A stretch of DNA of 16,061 nucleotides from positions 1 through 16,061 of the forward strand of contig JAOUEZ010000013.1 of assembly GCA_029858465.1 (NCBI GenBank). Direction: 5' to 3'. A program made the position numbers and the translations under genes. The stretch comes from Thermoplasmata archaeon (lineage in GTDB: Archaea > Thermoplasmatota > Thermoplasmata > UBA10834 > DTMW01). Below the pieces are notes generated by a model. That model was not told where the DNA came from and searched no databases. It saw only the letters and a list, made by a program, of their open reading frames with translations. Positions 1 through 7,265 of this stretch are shown here, one piece after another; positions within the stretch are counted from its first letter, which is position 1; each line of letters opens with the position of its first letter.

Positions 1-1
1 G

Positions 2-727
2 CTCAGATTGACCTTGCTGTCCATTCTGCTCAATTACGCCCTCCTCACAGGACTGATACTTGTCATGACTTTGTTCTTCTCGGACGAGTCACTGATCGCA
101 GGCTGGGTGCTGATGGCCGCTGTGCCGTCTGCCGTCGCGGTCGTTCCGTTCACGTACATGCTCAAAGGTGATACCAGGTTGTCCCTGATGGGCACGACGT
201 CGATATATCTGCTATCTCTCGTACTGGCTCCTCTGATCACGCTTGTCTTTCTAGGGCAGGAGATTGATCGATTCAGGTTGATATACACGATCGTCCTGAT
301 GATACTCATCCCGATAGGGATATCCCAGCTGCCCCAGCTGAGGCGGATCGGCACGGGACTCAAGACGCCAATGATAAATGCGTGTTTCGCGGTGCTCGTA
401 TTCGCTATGACCGGAGCGAACCGAGAGGCCTTTGGAGAGGACCCTTCAATGGTCGCCTGGGTGGCGGTCGCCTGCCTGACGAGGACGTTCATAGTCGGCC
501 TTGTCGTGCTGTATCTTCTCAAGTTCACAAAAATGCCTGTCGAGAAGAAGACGACACTTGTCCTGTTTTCCTCTTACAAGAATCTAGGCCTGACCGCTGC
601 GATCGCCATGGCACTCATCGGATACGAAGCCGCGATTCCTGCGACGATATGCATACCGTTCGAGATTTTCTGGCTTGTCGCACTCAAAGGCGGCGTGCTC
701 AGAAATAATAAGGATTCAAAATCTTGA
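2..727 (+). CDS. BASS-family (bile acid:sodium symporter-like) transporter, 5' end cut off
   Basis: This is the C-terminal part of a polytopic membrane protein; the frame is open to the left edge, so the true start lies outside the window (a TTG at 8 is unlikely to be the start). The visible part is about 240 residues with roughly seven or eight hydrophobic segments. Near its beginning is an 'AAVPSAVAVVPFTY' segment followed by a 'GDTRLSL' stretch, which resembles the small-residue, proline-containing crossing helices of the bile acid:sodium symporter/arsenite permease superfamily. Such proteins move organic anions or small acids, often with sodium; the substrate here cannot be read from sequence. 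It ends 15 nt before the DUF2284 gene on the same strand, so co-transcription is possible. The family call is fairly secure; substrate unknown. Confidence 0.7.
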   Translation, partial: LRLTLLSILLNYALLTGLILVMTLFFSDESLIAGWVLMAAVPSAVAVVPFTYMLKGDTRLSLMGTTSIYLLSLVLAPLITLVFLGQEIDRFRLIYTIVLMILIPIGISQLPQLRRIGTGLKTPMINACFAVLVFAMTGANREAFGEDPSMVAWVAVACLTRTFIVGLVVLYLLKFTKMPVEKKTTLVLFSSYKNLGLTAAIAMALIGYEAAIPATICIPFEIFWLVALKGGVLRNNKDSKS

Positions 728-742
728 AATCCAGGGTAGACA

Positions 743-1399
743 ATGGCCGATGGATCTGATCATATGAGAAAAGCGCGTGATGGCAAACGGCCAAATAAGA
801 CTTCGAAATCCTACGCGGGACTGGCAAAGGATGCGTATAGGCTCGGGGCGACCGAAGCGAAGATTATCGATGCCGACAAGATAGTGATAGACGAACGCGT
901 CAGGATGAAATGCGAGATACCTCGCTGCTCGAATTATGACGCGCATCTAATGTGTCCGCCGAATCTGATGCCCGTGCGTGAGTTCAGAAAGATGGTGAGA
1001 AAATATCGGAAGGCGCTGATTGTCCAAATAGAGGCGGACTATGATTCTAACGACAAGTCCGATAGCTATTTGACCGGAACTCTTTGCGAGGAATTGGAAT
1101 CCCGTCTCGATGCCAATGAATCAGAGAAGGCGCTGCACAGGCTCGTCAACAAGCTCGAAGCCATTGCTTTCAAGAAAGGGTTCTATCTGTCGATTGGCCT
1201 GATAGGAGGCGAATGCCTGCTTTGTCCTGAGTGCGTCGGACCGAGCGGAGGTGAGGAATGCAGACACCCCTTCGAGGCGAGACCCTCTATGGAGGCGATG
1301 GGTATCGACGTGATCAAAACATGCGAGCACGCGGCGATGCCAATCCGGCTGTCTTCGTCTCACAAGGTCAGATGGACCGGGCTGATATTGCTCGGATGA
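743..1399 (+). CDS. DUF2284 cysteine-rich predicted metal-binding protein
   Basis: A 218-residue soluble protein rich in cysteines: C57, C62 and C71 in an N-terminal cluster ('MKCEIPRC' then 'LMCPP'), then C158, C161, C164 and C173 in 'GGECLLCPECVGPSGGEEC', followed by 'HPFEARPSMEAMGIDV' and C194. This order, with the 'RPSMEAMGID' tail, matches the DUF2284 family of predicted metal-binding proteins common in methanogens and anaerobes. The biochemical role is unknown; the spacing suggests an Fe-S or zinc site, which is inference. ATG 743 is used; ATG 764 is a possible alternative because residues 1-20 are basic and poorly conserved in style. It follows the transporter by 15 nt and converges on citramalate synthase with only 4 nt between the two stops. 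Confidence 0.8.
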   Translation: MADGSDHMRKARDGKRPNKTSKSYAGLAKDAYRLGATEAKIIDADKIVIDERVRMKCEIPRCSNYDAHLMCPPNLMPVREFRKMVRKYRKALIVQIEADYDSNDKSDSYLTGTLCEELESRLDANESEKALHRLVNKLEAIAFKKGFYLSIGLIGGECLLCPECVGPSGGEECRHPFEARPSMEAMGIDVIKTCEHAAMPIRLSSSHKVRWTGLILLG

Positions 1400-1403
1400 T
1401 GGT

Positions 1404-2975
1404 CTATATTCTGATCTTTCCCGCGAGCACCAGAAGGCCGTACTTCTTGCTGTCCTCTATCGCATCAAGGCTGGCGCGCAGCATGTTTGATGAGATCCCG
1501 ATAGTCCAGAAGGTCACGTTATCGCACCTTGATCTTATCCAGACGCCAACTCTCGCCTCTGTGCTCCTTTCGGTATCTAGGTCCATCACCCTAAAATCCT
1601 CGAGCGTTATCTTTGAGACATCGGGGAACTTCGATGCGAGAGCATGGTCGAGCGCCTTCCTTATCGCGTCGACAAGACCCTTTCTCGATTCCGCCGTCGT
1701 GAGCACTATCTCCTGTCCGATCTGCACTTCCATCCCTACAGATTGGTATTTGTTGGAATTGTCAGTCGCCACATAATTATGAACGGTGAAGGGCGGAGAA
1801 TATTTGCCTATGTGCTCGACCATCCTGAGATACAGCGATGCGTCCGAGTTTTCGAACTCGAAACCGTGCCGCTCGAGGTCTTTAACCATATTTGTGAGCG
1901 ATTCCAGCTGATCCTCAGTCACATCCAACTTGAATTCCTTCATCTTGTTTAGTATCGCCGCCTTTCCTGAGTGCTTCGATGTGAGCGTCCTTCTCGCATT
2001 GCCGACCAATTCGGGTCGAATGTGCTCATACGCCTGCGGAGTCTTCAGTATCGCATCGATATGAGTCCCAGCTTTATGCGTGAAAGCTCTTTCGCCTACA
2101 TACGGAAGGCGCGGGTTGTTTGGCTCGTTCACCACCCTCGCGATATATTTCGACAGAGATGTGAGTTGAGACATTTTTTTCTCATTGATTGTGCTGAATC
2201 CCAACTTGTAAAGCCCCACTATGACCGATATCAGGTTGGCATTCCCGATTCGCTCTCCGTAGCCGTTCATTGTGCCCTGGATATGAACAGCGCCCGCAGT
2301 GACCGCGGCGATGCTGTTCGCGACAGCGCACTCCGTGTCGTTGTGAGCATGGATGCCCACGATGTCCCCGAATCTTCCGACTATGTCTCCCGTGACCTTC
2401 TCGATATGCTTCGGGAACGAGCCGCCGTTCGTGTCGCATAGGACCAACATCGAGGCTCCGGCATCTTTGGCAGCATCTAGCACTTTTACTGCGAACATGC
2501 TGTCCTCGGCGTATCCGTCGAAGAAATGCTCGGCGTCGAATATGACTCTCAGGTCTTTGGATTTGAGAAAAGAGATCGAGTCATGGATCATCTCAAGGTT
2601 CTTATCCGGTGTTGTCTTTAGCACCTCGCTCACATGCAGCTTCGAGCTCTTCCCGAAGATCGTCGCAGTCTTCGCGCCTGTCTCCAATATCGCCTTCAGT
2701 CCCGAATCGTTCTCCGCGCTGTTGCTCTTCTTCCTCGTGCTGCCGAATGCAACTATCTGAGCGTTTCCTAAGGAGGTCGTCGTCAGCCTCTTGAAGACCT
2801 CCATATCCTCGGGGGATGAGGAGGCGTATCCCGCCTCTATGAAATCTATGCCTAAATCCGCCAGAGCCTTCGCTATCTTCAACTTGTCATCGAGAGAGAA
2901 GTTGACCCCTTCGCCCTGGGCCCCGTCTCTCAACGTGGTGTCGTATAACTGGCATCTCTTTGCAGAATTTGTCAT
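1404..2975 (-). CDS. cimA: (R)-citramalate synthase, long form with C-terminal regulatory domain
   Basis: Condenses pyruvate with acetyl-CoA to citramalate, the entry to threonine-independent isoleucine synthesis. The N-terminal half is a DRE-TIM (LeuA-type) barrel: 'YDTTLRDGAQGEGVNFS' at residues 11-27 carries the catalytic Arg16 and metal-binding Asp17, and 'HAHND' supplies the metal-binding histidines. A linker leads to a C-terminal LeuA-type dimer/allosteric domain (about residues 390-523), normally the site of isoleucine feedback. The 'DGAQGEG' variant and the length of 523 residues match the citramalate synthase clade rather than 2-isopropylmalate synthase. ATG 2975 is preceded by GGAG about 9 nt upstream and a TATA-like element at 3013-3022. 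It converges on the DUF2284 gene. Isopropylmalate synthase is the less likely alternative. Confidence 0.87.
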   Translation of the reverse strand: MTNSAKRCQLYDTTLRDGAQGEGVNFSLDDKLKIAKALADLGIDFIEAGYASSSPEDMEVFKRLTTTSLGNAQIVAFGSTRKKSNSAENDSGLKAILETGAKTATIFGKSSKLHVSEVLKTTPDKNLEMIHDSISFLKSKDLRVIFDAEHFFDGYAEDSMFAVKVLDAAKDAGASMLVLCDTNGGSFPKHIEKVTGDIVGRFGDIVGIHAHNDTECAVANSIAAVTAGAVHIQGTMNGYGERIGNANLISVIVGLYKLGFSTINEKKMSQLTSLSKYIARVVNEPNNPRLPYVGERAFTHKAGTHIDAILKTPQAYEHIRPELVGNARRTLTSKHSGKAAILNKMKEFKLDVTEDQLESLTNMVKDLERHGFEFENSDASLYLRMVEHIGKYSPPFTVHNYVATDNSNKYQSVGMEVQIGQEIVLTTAESRKGLVDAIRKALDHALASKFPDVSKITLEDFRVMDLDTERSTEARVGVWIRSRCDNVTFWTIGISSNMLRASLDAIEDSKKYGLLVLAGKIRI

Positions 2976-3012
2976 CCAGTCGGTCTCCAGCGGCCGCTAT
3001 CATTCGTAGAGG

Positions 3013-3022
3013 ATATATTTAA
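3013..3022 (-). promoter_or_regulatory. TATA-like promoter element for citramalate synthase
   Basis: On the minus strand this reads TTAAATATAT inside an A/T-rich patch. A start about 25 nt downstream would fall near 2993, giving a leader of some 18 nt that contains the GGAG ribosome binding site before ATG 2975. The spacing fits an archaeal TBP site. The rest of the 139-nt gap up to 3114 holds no gene I can support; a minus-strand T-run (3088-3092) downstream of the zinc-ribbon gene could end that transcript. Confidence 0.5.
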
Positions 3023-3114
3023 TATTGATTGGCGAGAAAATCCGAAGGCCAGTCACAATTTGGTGCTGCAGATTTGCATGAATAAGGAAAAATCAATAGT
3101 TTTTCGCAGACCCG

Positions 3115-4326
3115 TCATTTTGCTTTTTTCACACGCTTAACAGGAGCGTATTTCTTGCAGTCTTTGCAGTAATATCTCTCATACTTAGAGATCCAGGTGG
3201 TCGGCTTGCCGCAAATCTTGCAAAGGGGTGCCTTCTCATCTCTCGGTGCGCTTTTCTTTGGCCTCTCCGGAACCGCCTTCACCTCGCTCATCTGGATATA
3301 TTTCCGGCACGGATAGCAATAGTATCTTTCATAAGTCGGAATCCAACTCGTCTGCCTTCCACAATCAGGGCAGGTCGGGCCTGCGGGCTTTTGCTTCTGC
3401 ACTACGACCTTTTCTTCCTTCGGAAGGTATTTTTTGCAGGGATAGCAATAGTATCGCTCATACTGGACAATCCAGGCGGTAGGTCTGCCGCAGACGGGGC
3501 ACATAGGCAGTTCGACAGCAGGTTTTTCCTTCGGCTCCTCTCTCTCCTCATCCTTTGGCAGATATTTCTTGCACGTCCAGCAGTACCATCTCTTGTATTC
3601 ATCGATATACTTCGCATCTCTCCCGCATGAGGGGCACTTTCTGGTTTCTTCTTTTGGTGCTGGTTCCTTTGGAGCGTACTTTCTGCATCTCTTGCAGTAC
3701 CATCGATCATACTGTTGAATATATGTCAAAGCCGACCCACAATGTGCGCAGGATCGCATTTCCTCCGTCAGGCTCTTCTTCTCTTTCAACGCATCTTCAA
3801 TTATTTTCTCCGGAGTTTCCTCAGGTGCTACAGTTGCCTTGCCAGCCTCAATTTCGGCTGCGACCTCTTCATGCTCTGGCGGAAGAGCCTTCCCCGGCTC
3901 TACAGGTACCGCGGCTTCCTGGGCCTGTTCGATTTCCGGTTCCTTCTTCTCAGCATGATTGACAAAATCCTCGCATGAATTGCAATAATATCGGCCGTTC
4001 TCTTCCTTCAATGATGCGACTTCTCCGCAAGATGGGCAGATGATCTCTTCTTTCTTCTCAGGCGGTTTTTCTGCAGACAACTCTTCTTCAACAGGTTTCC
4101 CCTCGACTGGTTTTTCTTCGGTTTTTTCCTCTGCTGTCACCTTTTCGGCAATTCCTTCCTCCAAGCCCGGAGTCTGCGTCTCTGCAGGTTTTTCCTGGCT
4201 CAATTCTTCTAGACGGAAATAATCCTCACATGAAAAGCAGTAATGCTGGTCCATCTTCTCCACATAATGGAGCTCAGAATCGCATTTTGGACACTTTGCC
4301 TGCTCTTTATTTTTTTTCTTGGACAT
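3115..4326 (-). CDS. Seven-zinc-ribbon protein with acidic, Pro/Glu/Lys-rich linkers
   Basis: A 403-residue soluble protein made of seven copies of one CxxC-x14-CxxC zinc ribbon at residues 12-33, 97-118, 193-214, 231-252, 276-297, 319-340 and 369-390. All seven keep exactly 14 residues between the cysteine pairs, and ribbons 3-7 share aromatic features such as 'YERYYC' and 'KKY'. Ribbons 1-3 are separated by long Glu/Lys/Pro-rich low-complexity linkers; ribbons 3-7 are close together. There is no signal peptide, membrane segment or catalytic domain. Ribbons like these usually bind one zinc each and contact nucleic acid or proteins; the function here is unknown. ATG 4326 has an AGGTG ribosome binding site (complement of 4332-4336, 5-nt spacing). 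It is divergent from the pilin-like genes. Confidence 0.85.
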   Translation of the reverse strand: MSKKKNKEQAKCPKCDSELHYVEKMDQHYCFSCEDYFRLEELSQEKPAETQTPGLEEGIAEKVTAEEKTEEKPVEGKPVEEELSAEKPPEKKEEIICPSCGEVASLKEENGRYYCNSCEDFVNHAEKKEPEIEQAQEAAVPVEPGKALPPEHEEVAAEIEAGKATVAPEETPEKIIEDALKEKKSLTEEMRSCAHCGSALTYIQQYDRWYCKRCRKYAPKEPAPKEETRKCPSCGRDAKYIDEYKRWYCWTCKKYLPKDEEREEPKEKPAVELPMCPVCGRPTAWIVQYERYYCYPCKKYLPKEEKVVVQKQKPAGPTCPDCGRQTSWIPTYERYYCYPCRKYIQMSEVKAVPERPKKSAPRDEKAPLCKICGKPTTWISKYERYYCKDCKKYAPVKRVKKAK

Positions 4327-4372
4327 TCTGGCACCTATCGGGCAAGACAGCTGTACGTCGGATTTTCTTTTT

Positions 4373-4382
4373 TTTAAATATA
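4373..4382 (-). promoter_or_regulatory. TATA-like promoter element for the zinc-ribbon gene
   Basis: On the minus strand this reads TATATTTAAA, followed by an A-run. A start near 4350 would give a leader of about 25 nt with the AGGTG site 5 nt before ATG 4326. The element is nearly symmetrical, so it could also be read rightward toward the pilin-like genes, but it is more than 100 nt from their first ATG and no clear rightward promoter could be chosen in 4383-4489. Confidence 0.5.
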
Positions 4383-4489
4383 GTTATGGGTAATTTTATC
4401 TTTTGCACCCAATTACCAATTCTTAGAATTACAGTTAATAGTACTGTAGAGAGATTTCTGAAAACGAATAGGATTCTTTATGTCTCTCC

Positions 4490-4981
4490 ATGACGAAATT
4501 CAAATTCATTGGAAAAAGGCGAAAGCATTTCAAAGACGAGAAGGGGAGCATAGAGGGGTTGCCGCTGCAGCTCATGATCATGGGGATCATCGCTAGTCTT
4601 GGAACCGCCGTCATCATCGGATGGATTTCCTCGATCGAGACTCCCAAATATATTGGCGAGGTGGAGTTCTTTCCTGAGAAGATATCCGTTGTTGATACGC
4701 AAAAGGATGGAATTTTTGAAGGCAGCCTGAAAGAGTTATCCTTGAGAGTCCTGGACTCGGGAGGGAATCCAGTAAGCGATGCGGATGTCATTATCGAAGG
4801 ATCGAGCATTGACAATGATCATCACAGGCTATACGGCAAGACAGATGCAGACGGAATGCTGACATTCCATGATGTCTCTTTCAAAGTGATAGGGGATAGG
4901 ATAACGACGATATCCGTCTCGATTAGCGGCCAAGGTATTACAGGGAATTATTGGACCGAGATCATCATCCTTCCATCGTAG
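4490..4981 (+). CDS. Archaeal prepilin-like protein with Ig-like/carboxypeptidase-regulatory-like domain
   Basis: A 163-residue protein with a basic N-terminus, a likely class III signal cleaved after Gly19 ('KDEKG', then 'SIEGLPLQ'), and a hydrophobic segment at about residues 28-46 that would form the pilin helix. The rest is an extracellular beta-rich domain: 'LRVLDSGGNPVSDADVIIEG' and 'GKTDADGMLTFHDV' follow the pattern of carboxypeptidase regulatory-like/bacterial Ig-like folds (about residues 80-160). It is probably processed by an archaeal prepilin peptidase and assembled in, or held at, the membrane; its partner machinery is not in the window. The ribosome binding site is weak. It directly abuts the next gene. 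A surface pilin-like role is inference from architecture. Confidence 0.62.
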   Translation: MTKFKFIGKRRKHFKDEKGSIEGLPLQLMIMGIIASLGTAVIIGWISSIETPKYIGEVEFFPEKISVVDTQKDGIFEGSLKELSLRVLDSGGNPVSDADVIIEGSSIDNDHHRLYGKTDADGMLTFHDVSFKVIGDRITTISVSISGQGITGNYWTEIIILPS

Positions 4982-5461
4982 GTGAAATTCTTGTTCTCGG
5001 ATCAAGCTGTAATTTCGATCCCTTATCGTCTTGCGATATCCGGGCTTATCATATCATTGACCATTCCGATTTGTCTGCAATCGATTGCTCAGATTGATGC
5101 GGAGATGTCGAGATTGATAGCTCAAGAGATAGCCTCGGATGTCAAGAAGGCGATTGAGACGGCTTCGTACCGATATCCGGGTGAATCAAGGCTTCTTAGC
5201 ATCGGATCGAGACTGAACCTGCTGAATATCGGCCTCAAAATCATAATCGGAGACAGGCCTGGCGGAGAGAATTCGCACATTATCACATGCAGGGATGGGA
5301 CCGGTTGGCAGTCGACTGCGCTTGTCGAGCTTGGTGGCTCGGTTGCCGGAATATGCTCACCTCATTACTCCTCAGTAATTTTGGAAAAAGGATCTAGAGA
5401 TGTTCTCGTCGAGCATTCTTTGACAAAATTTGGCGACATGATAATGGTAGTGCCAACATGA
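4982..5461 (+). CDS. Membrane-anchored pilin-like protein, second of triad
   Basis: A 159-residue protein with one N-terminal hydrophobic helix (about residues 16-34) after a short polar stretch, then an amphipathic helical region and a beta-rich extracellular part. The layout is that of archaeal pilin-like or minor-pilin proteins, but no Gly or Ala class III cleavage site is obvious ahead of the helix. The first codon GTG 4982 follows the preceding stop without a gap. An alternative start is TTG 4991, which has a GGTGA motif (4981-4985) 5 nt upstream and would give an N-terminus 'MFSDQAV'. It overlaps the next gene by 4 nt (ATGA), implying translational coupling. I do not recognise a named family; function unknown. 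Confidence 0.6.
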   Translation: MKFLFSDQAVISIPYRLAISGLIISLTIPICLQSIAQIDAEMSRLIAQEIASDVKKAIETASYRYPGESRLLSIGSRLNLLNIGLKIIIGDRPGGENSHIITCRDGTGWQSTALVELGGSVAGICSPHYSSVILEKGSRDVLVEHSLTKFGDMIMVVPT

Positions 5462-5883
5462 TAGATTATCTCAACTCAAGAATCATTATTTCACTGGCCT
5501 CCGTTTCGCTGGTGGCGATTGTTGTGTACGCCTCTTTGGGATATGCGGACAGAGCCTCACGCGAATCGGAAATAGAAATTTGCAGACAAATCCACGAACT
5601 CGTATCAATCGCCCAATCGGCGGAGTTCGACTCACTGCGACTGAGATTTCCGATTGATAATCAGATGATCGGAGGTGCAATCATCGAACTGAATAGTTCA
5701 TATGTTCTAGTCAAGAGCGATAAAAATCAACATTGTCTCGTTTTCCCGCATCCTGTTTTGATAAAAGAATTCGGTTCAATCGTTAACGAATGCACGGTAT
5801 CCTCAGCATGTCAATTGATTATCTCCGCTGAAAGAGACCCTCTTCGGAAATGCAATCAGGTCTTCATTGAAAAAAGCGATTGA
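5458..5883 (+). CDS. Small membrane-anchored secreted protein, third of triad
   Basis: A 141-residue protein with an N-terminal hydrophobic helix at about residues 9-28 and no other membrane segment, then a helical stretch and a beta-rich C-terminal part containing several cysteines (including 'NECTVSSAC' and 'RKC'). ATG 5458 overlaps the stop of the previous gene (ATGA), so the two are probably translated together. With its neighbours it forms a set of three short proteins that share one design (N-terminal anchor, extracellular domain), suggesting a common surface complex. No family was recognised. It converges on the SufS-like gene with 9 nt between stops. Confidence 0.6.
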   Translation: MIDYLNSRIIISLASVSLVAIVVYASLGYADRASRESEIEICRQIHELVSIAQSAEFDSLRLRFPIDNQMIGGAIIELNSSYVLVKSDKNQHCLVFPHPVLIKEFGSIVNECTVSSACQLIISAERDPLRKCNQVFIEKSD

Positions 5884-5892
5884 ATTCCCGGA

Positions 5893-7137
5893 TCATTGTA
5901 GTCGTCTTAGAGTATCTGCGAATAATGAAATTTCATCCTTTGTATTGTAGAGGTAGAAAGATGCTCTGGCAGATCCTTCTATTTCCCGGTCATTGAACCA
6001 TGAATGCGAGCAGTGCATTCCTGATCTGATCATTATGTTCTCCATGTTGTCGAGGATCATTGCGATGTCGTGCGGGTTTCTTTTCTTGATATTGAACGCC
6101 AATATCCCGCTTCTGAGGTCGGGATTTCCAGGTTCGATGATCTTCAAATCCGGTATTTTGAGCAATTGCTCAGTCGCCATCCTATTGAGATGGTTGACAT
6201 GCGTAACAATCCAATCGCGTCCTATTCTTGACAGGTAGTCGGCCGCTGCTCCGGTTCCAATGATACCTGAGTAGTTCTGTAGCCCAGCCTCAAATCTTTC
6301 CGGTGGGGGAAGGATATCTGCATGTTTCCTGGTGGCCATGCTGATTCCGTGCCCTCCGTATGTCCGAGGCTCGATTTTAGAAAGCTCGTCATACTTTCCA
6401 GTCAGAATCCCGACCCCTGACGGCCCGCACATCTTGTGAGCCGAAAATGCATAGAAGTCCGTATCGATGTCCTTGATGTCGACGCCTCCATACGGCACAT
6501 ATTGAGCTCCATCCAGGAGGACGAGGGCGCCATTTTCGTGCGCTATCTTGCAGACCTCCTTCGCAGGTATAGTCGTCCCGTTGACATTGGAGGTATGACA
6601 CATAGCAACCAATCGTGGTCTGGACTCTGCCGCAATTTCCGAGAATTTGTCAAGATTGAAAGTCTCGTCATCCCTGGACGGGACGATTTGATAATCTATG
6701 CCTGTTGTCTCTTTCAACTTTAAAAGGGGGACATGTACCGAATTGTGCTCACGGTCCGTCGCCAAGACTACATCCCCTTTCTTCAGCCCGACGCCAAAGA
6801 TTACGGTGTTTAATGCCTCGGTACAATTTCTAACGAAGGATATCTCCTCGGGCTTTTCCGCATTAACGAATCTTGCCAATTTTCCCCTGGCCTCGTCTAT
6901 TCTTATTGACACCTCGGTGGCTAGCTTGTGAATGCTTCTTCCAGCGCAGGCAGGGAAGTCCTCGTAGTATCTGTTCATCGCTTCCAATACCTGTTTCGGC
7001 CTCAGTGACTGGCATGCAGAGTCAAAGTATATGATGGGCTTTCCTTCTATTTCCTTCCTGAGTATTGGAAAATCCTCTCTTATGCGCTCGAAATCCATGA
7101 TTTCGAACCGCAAAGATACAAAGATGGTCTTATCCAT
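5893..7137 (-). CDS. SufS-like group II cysteine desulfurase / class V aminotransferase
   Basis: A 414-residue PLP enzyme that would take sulfur from cysteine as a persulfide, giving alanine. The PLP lysine is K235 in 'FSAHKMCGPSGVG'; the thiol is C376 in 'RSGMHC', the SufS-type position (SufS usually has RxGHHC). 'YFDSACQSL', 'HNSVHVPLL' and 'LLDGAQ' are further fold signatures. ATG 7137 has a strong AAGGAGG (complement of 7141-7147, 3-nt spacing), which favours it over ATG 7098, where family members typically begin ('MDFERIREDF'). The gene stands alone without SufB, SufC, SufD or SufU nearby, and is divergent from the IscS-type gene with 128 nt between. Selenocysteine lyase or another class V activity cannot be excluded. 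Confidence 0.8.
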   Translation of the reverse strand: MDKTIFVSLRFEIMDFERIREDFPILRKEIEGKPIIYFDSACQSLRPKQVLEAMNRYYEDFPACAGRSIHKLATEVSIRIDEARGKLARFVNAEKPEEISFVRNCTEALNTVIFGVGLKKGDVVLATDREHNSVHVPLLKLKETTGIDYQIVPSRDDETFNLDKFSEIAAESRPRLVAMCHTSNVNGTTIPAKEVCKIAHENGALVLLDGAQYVPYGGVDIKDIDTDFYAFSAHKMCGPSGVGILTGKYDELSKIEPRTYGGHGISMATRKHADILPPPERFEAGLQNYSGIIGTGAAADYLSRIGRDWIVTHVNHLNRMATEQLLKIPDLKIIEPGNPDLRSGILAFNIKKRNPHDIAMILDNMENIMIRSGMHCSHSWFNDREIEGSARASFYLYNTKDEISLFADTLRRLQ

Positions 7138-7215
7138 TTGCCTCCTTCATCATATAGTGGATAAAACATGCGGCCAACTAAGGTGTTCGGAAGAAAAGAA
7201 GATAAAGGTGGGGTC

Positions 7216-7223
7216 TGTATAAA
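7216..7223 (+). promoter_or_regulatory. TATA-like promoter element for the nifS-iscU-pyrD-pyrK run
   Basis: Reads TGTATAAA with a G-rich patch just upstream. Transcription would start near 7245, leaving a leader of about 20 nt with AGAGG at 7253-7257 before ATG 7266. An 8-bp palindrome GAGCGCTC (7236-7243) lies between the element and the predicted start and could be an operator. The promoter of the divergent SufS-like gene must share this 128-nt region; its own TATA site could not be chosen with confidence. Confidence 0.5.
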
Positions 7224-7265
7224 CCAACTCGAATCGAGCGCTCCGATCGCTGAGAGGAATGATTC

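Noticed and set aside
34..528. 164-codon ORF antisense to the transporter
   Set aside because: The plus strand encodes a coherent membrane protein; the antisense frame shows no motif and is a codon-bias shadow.
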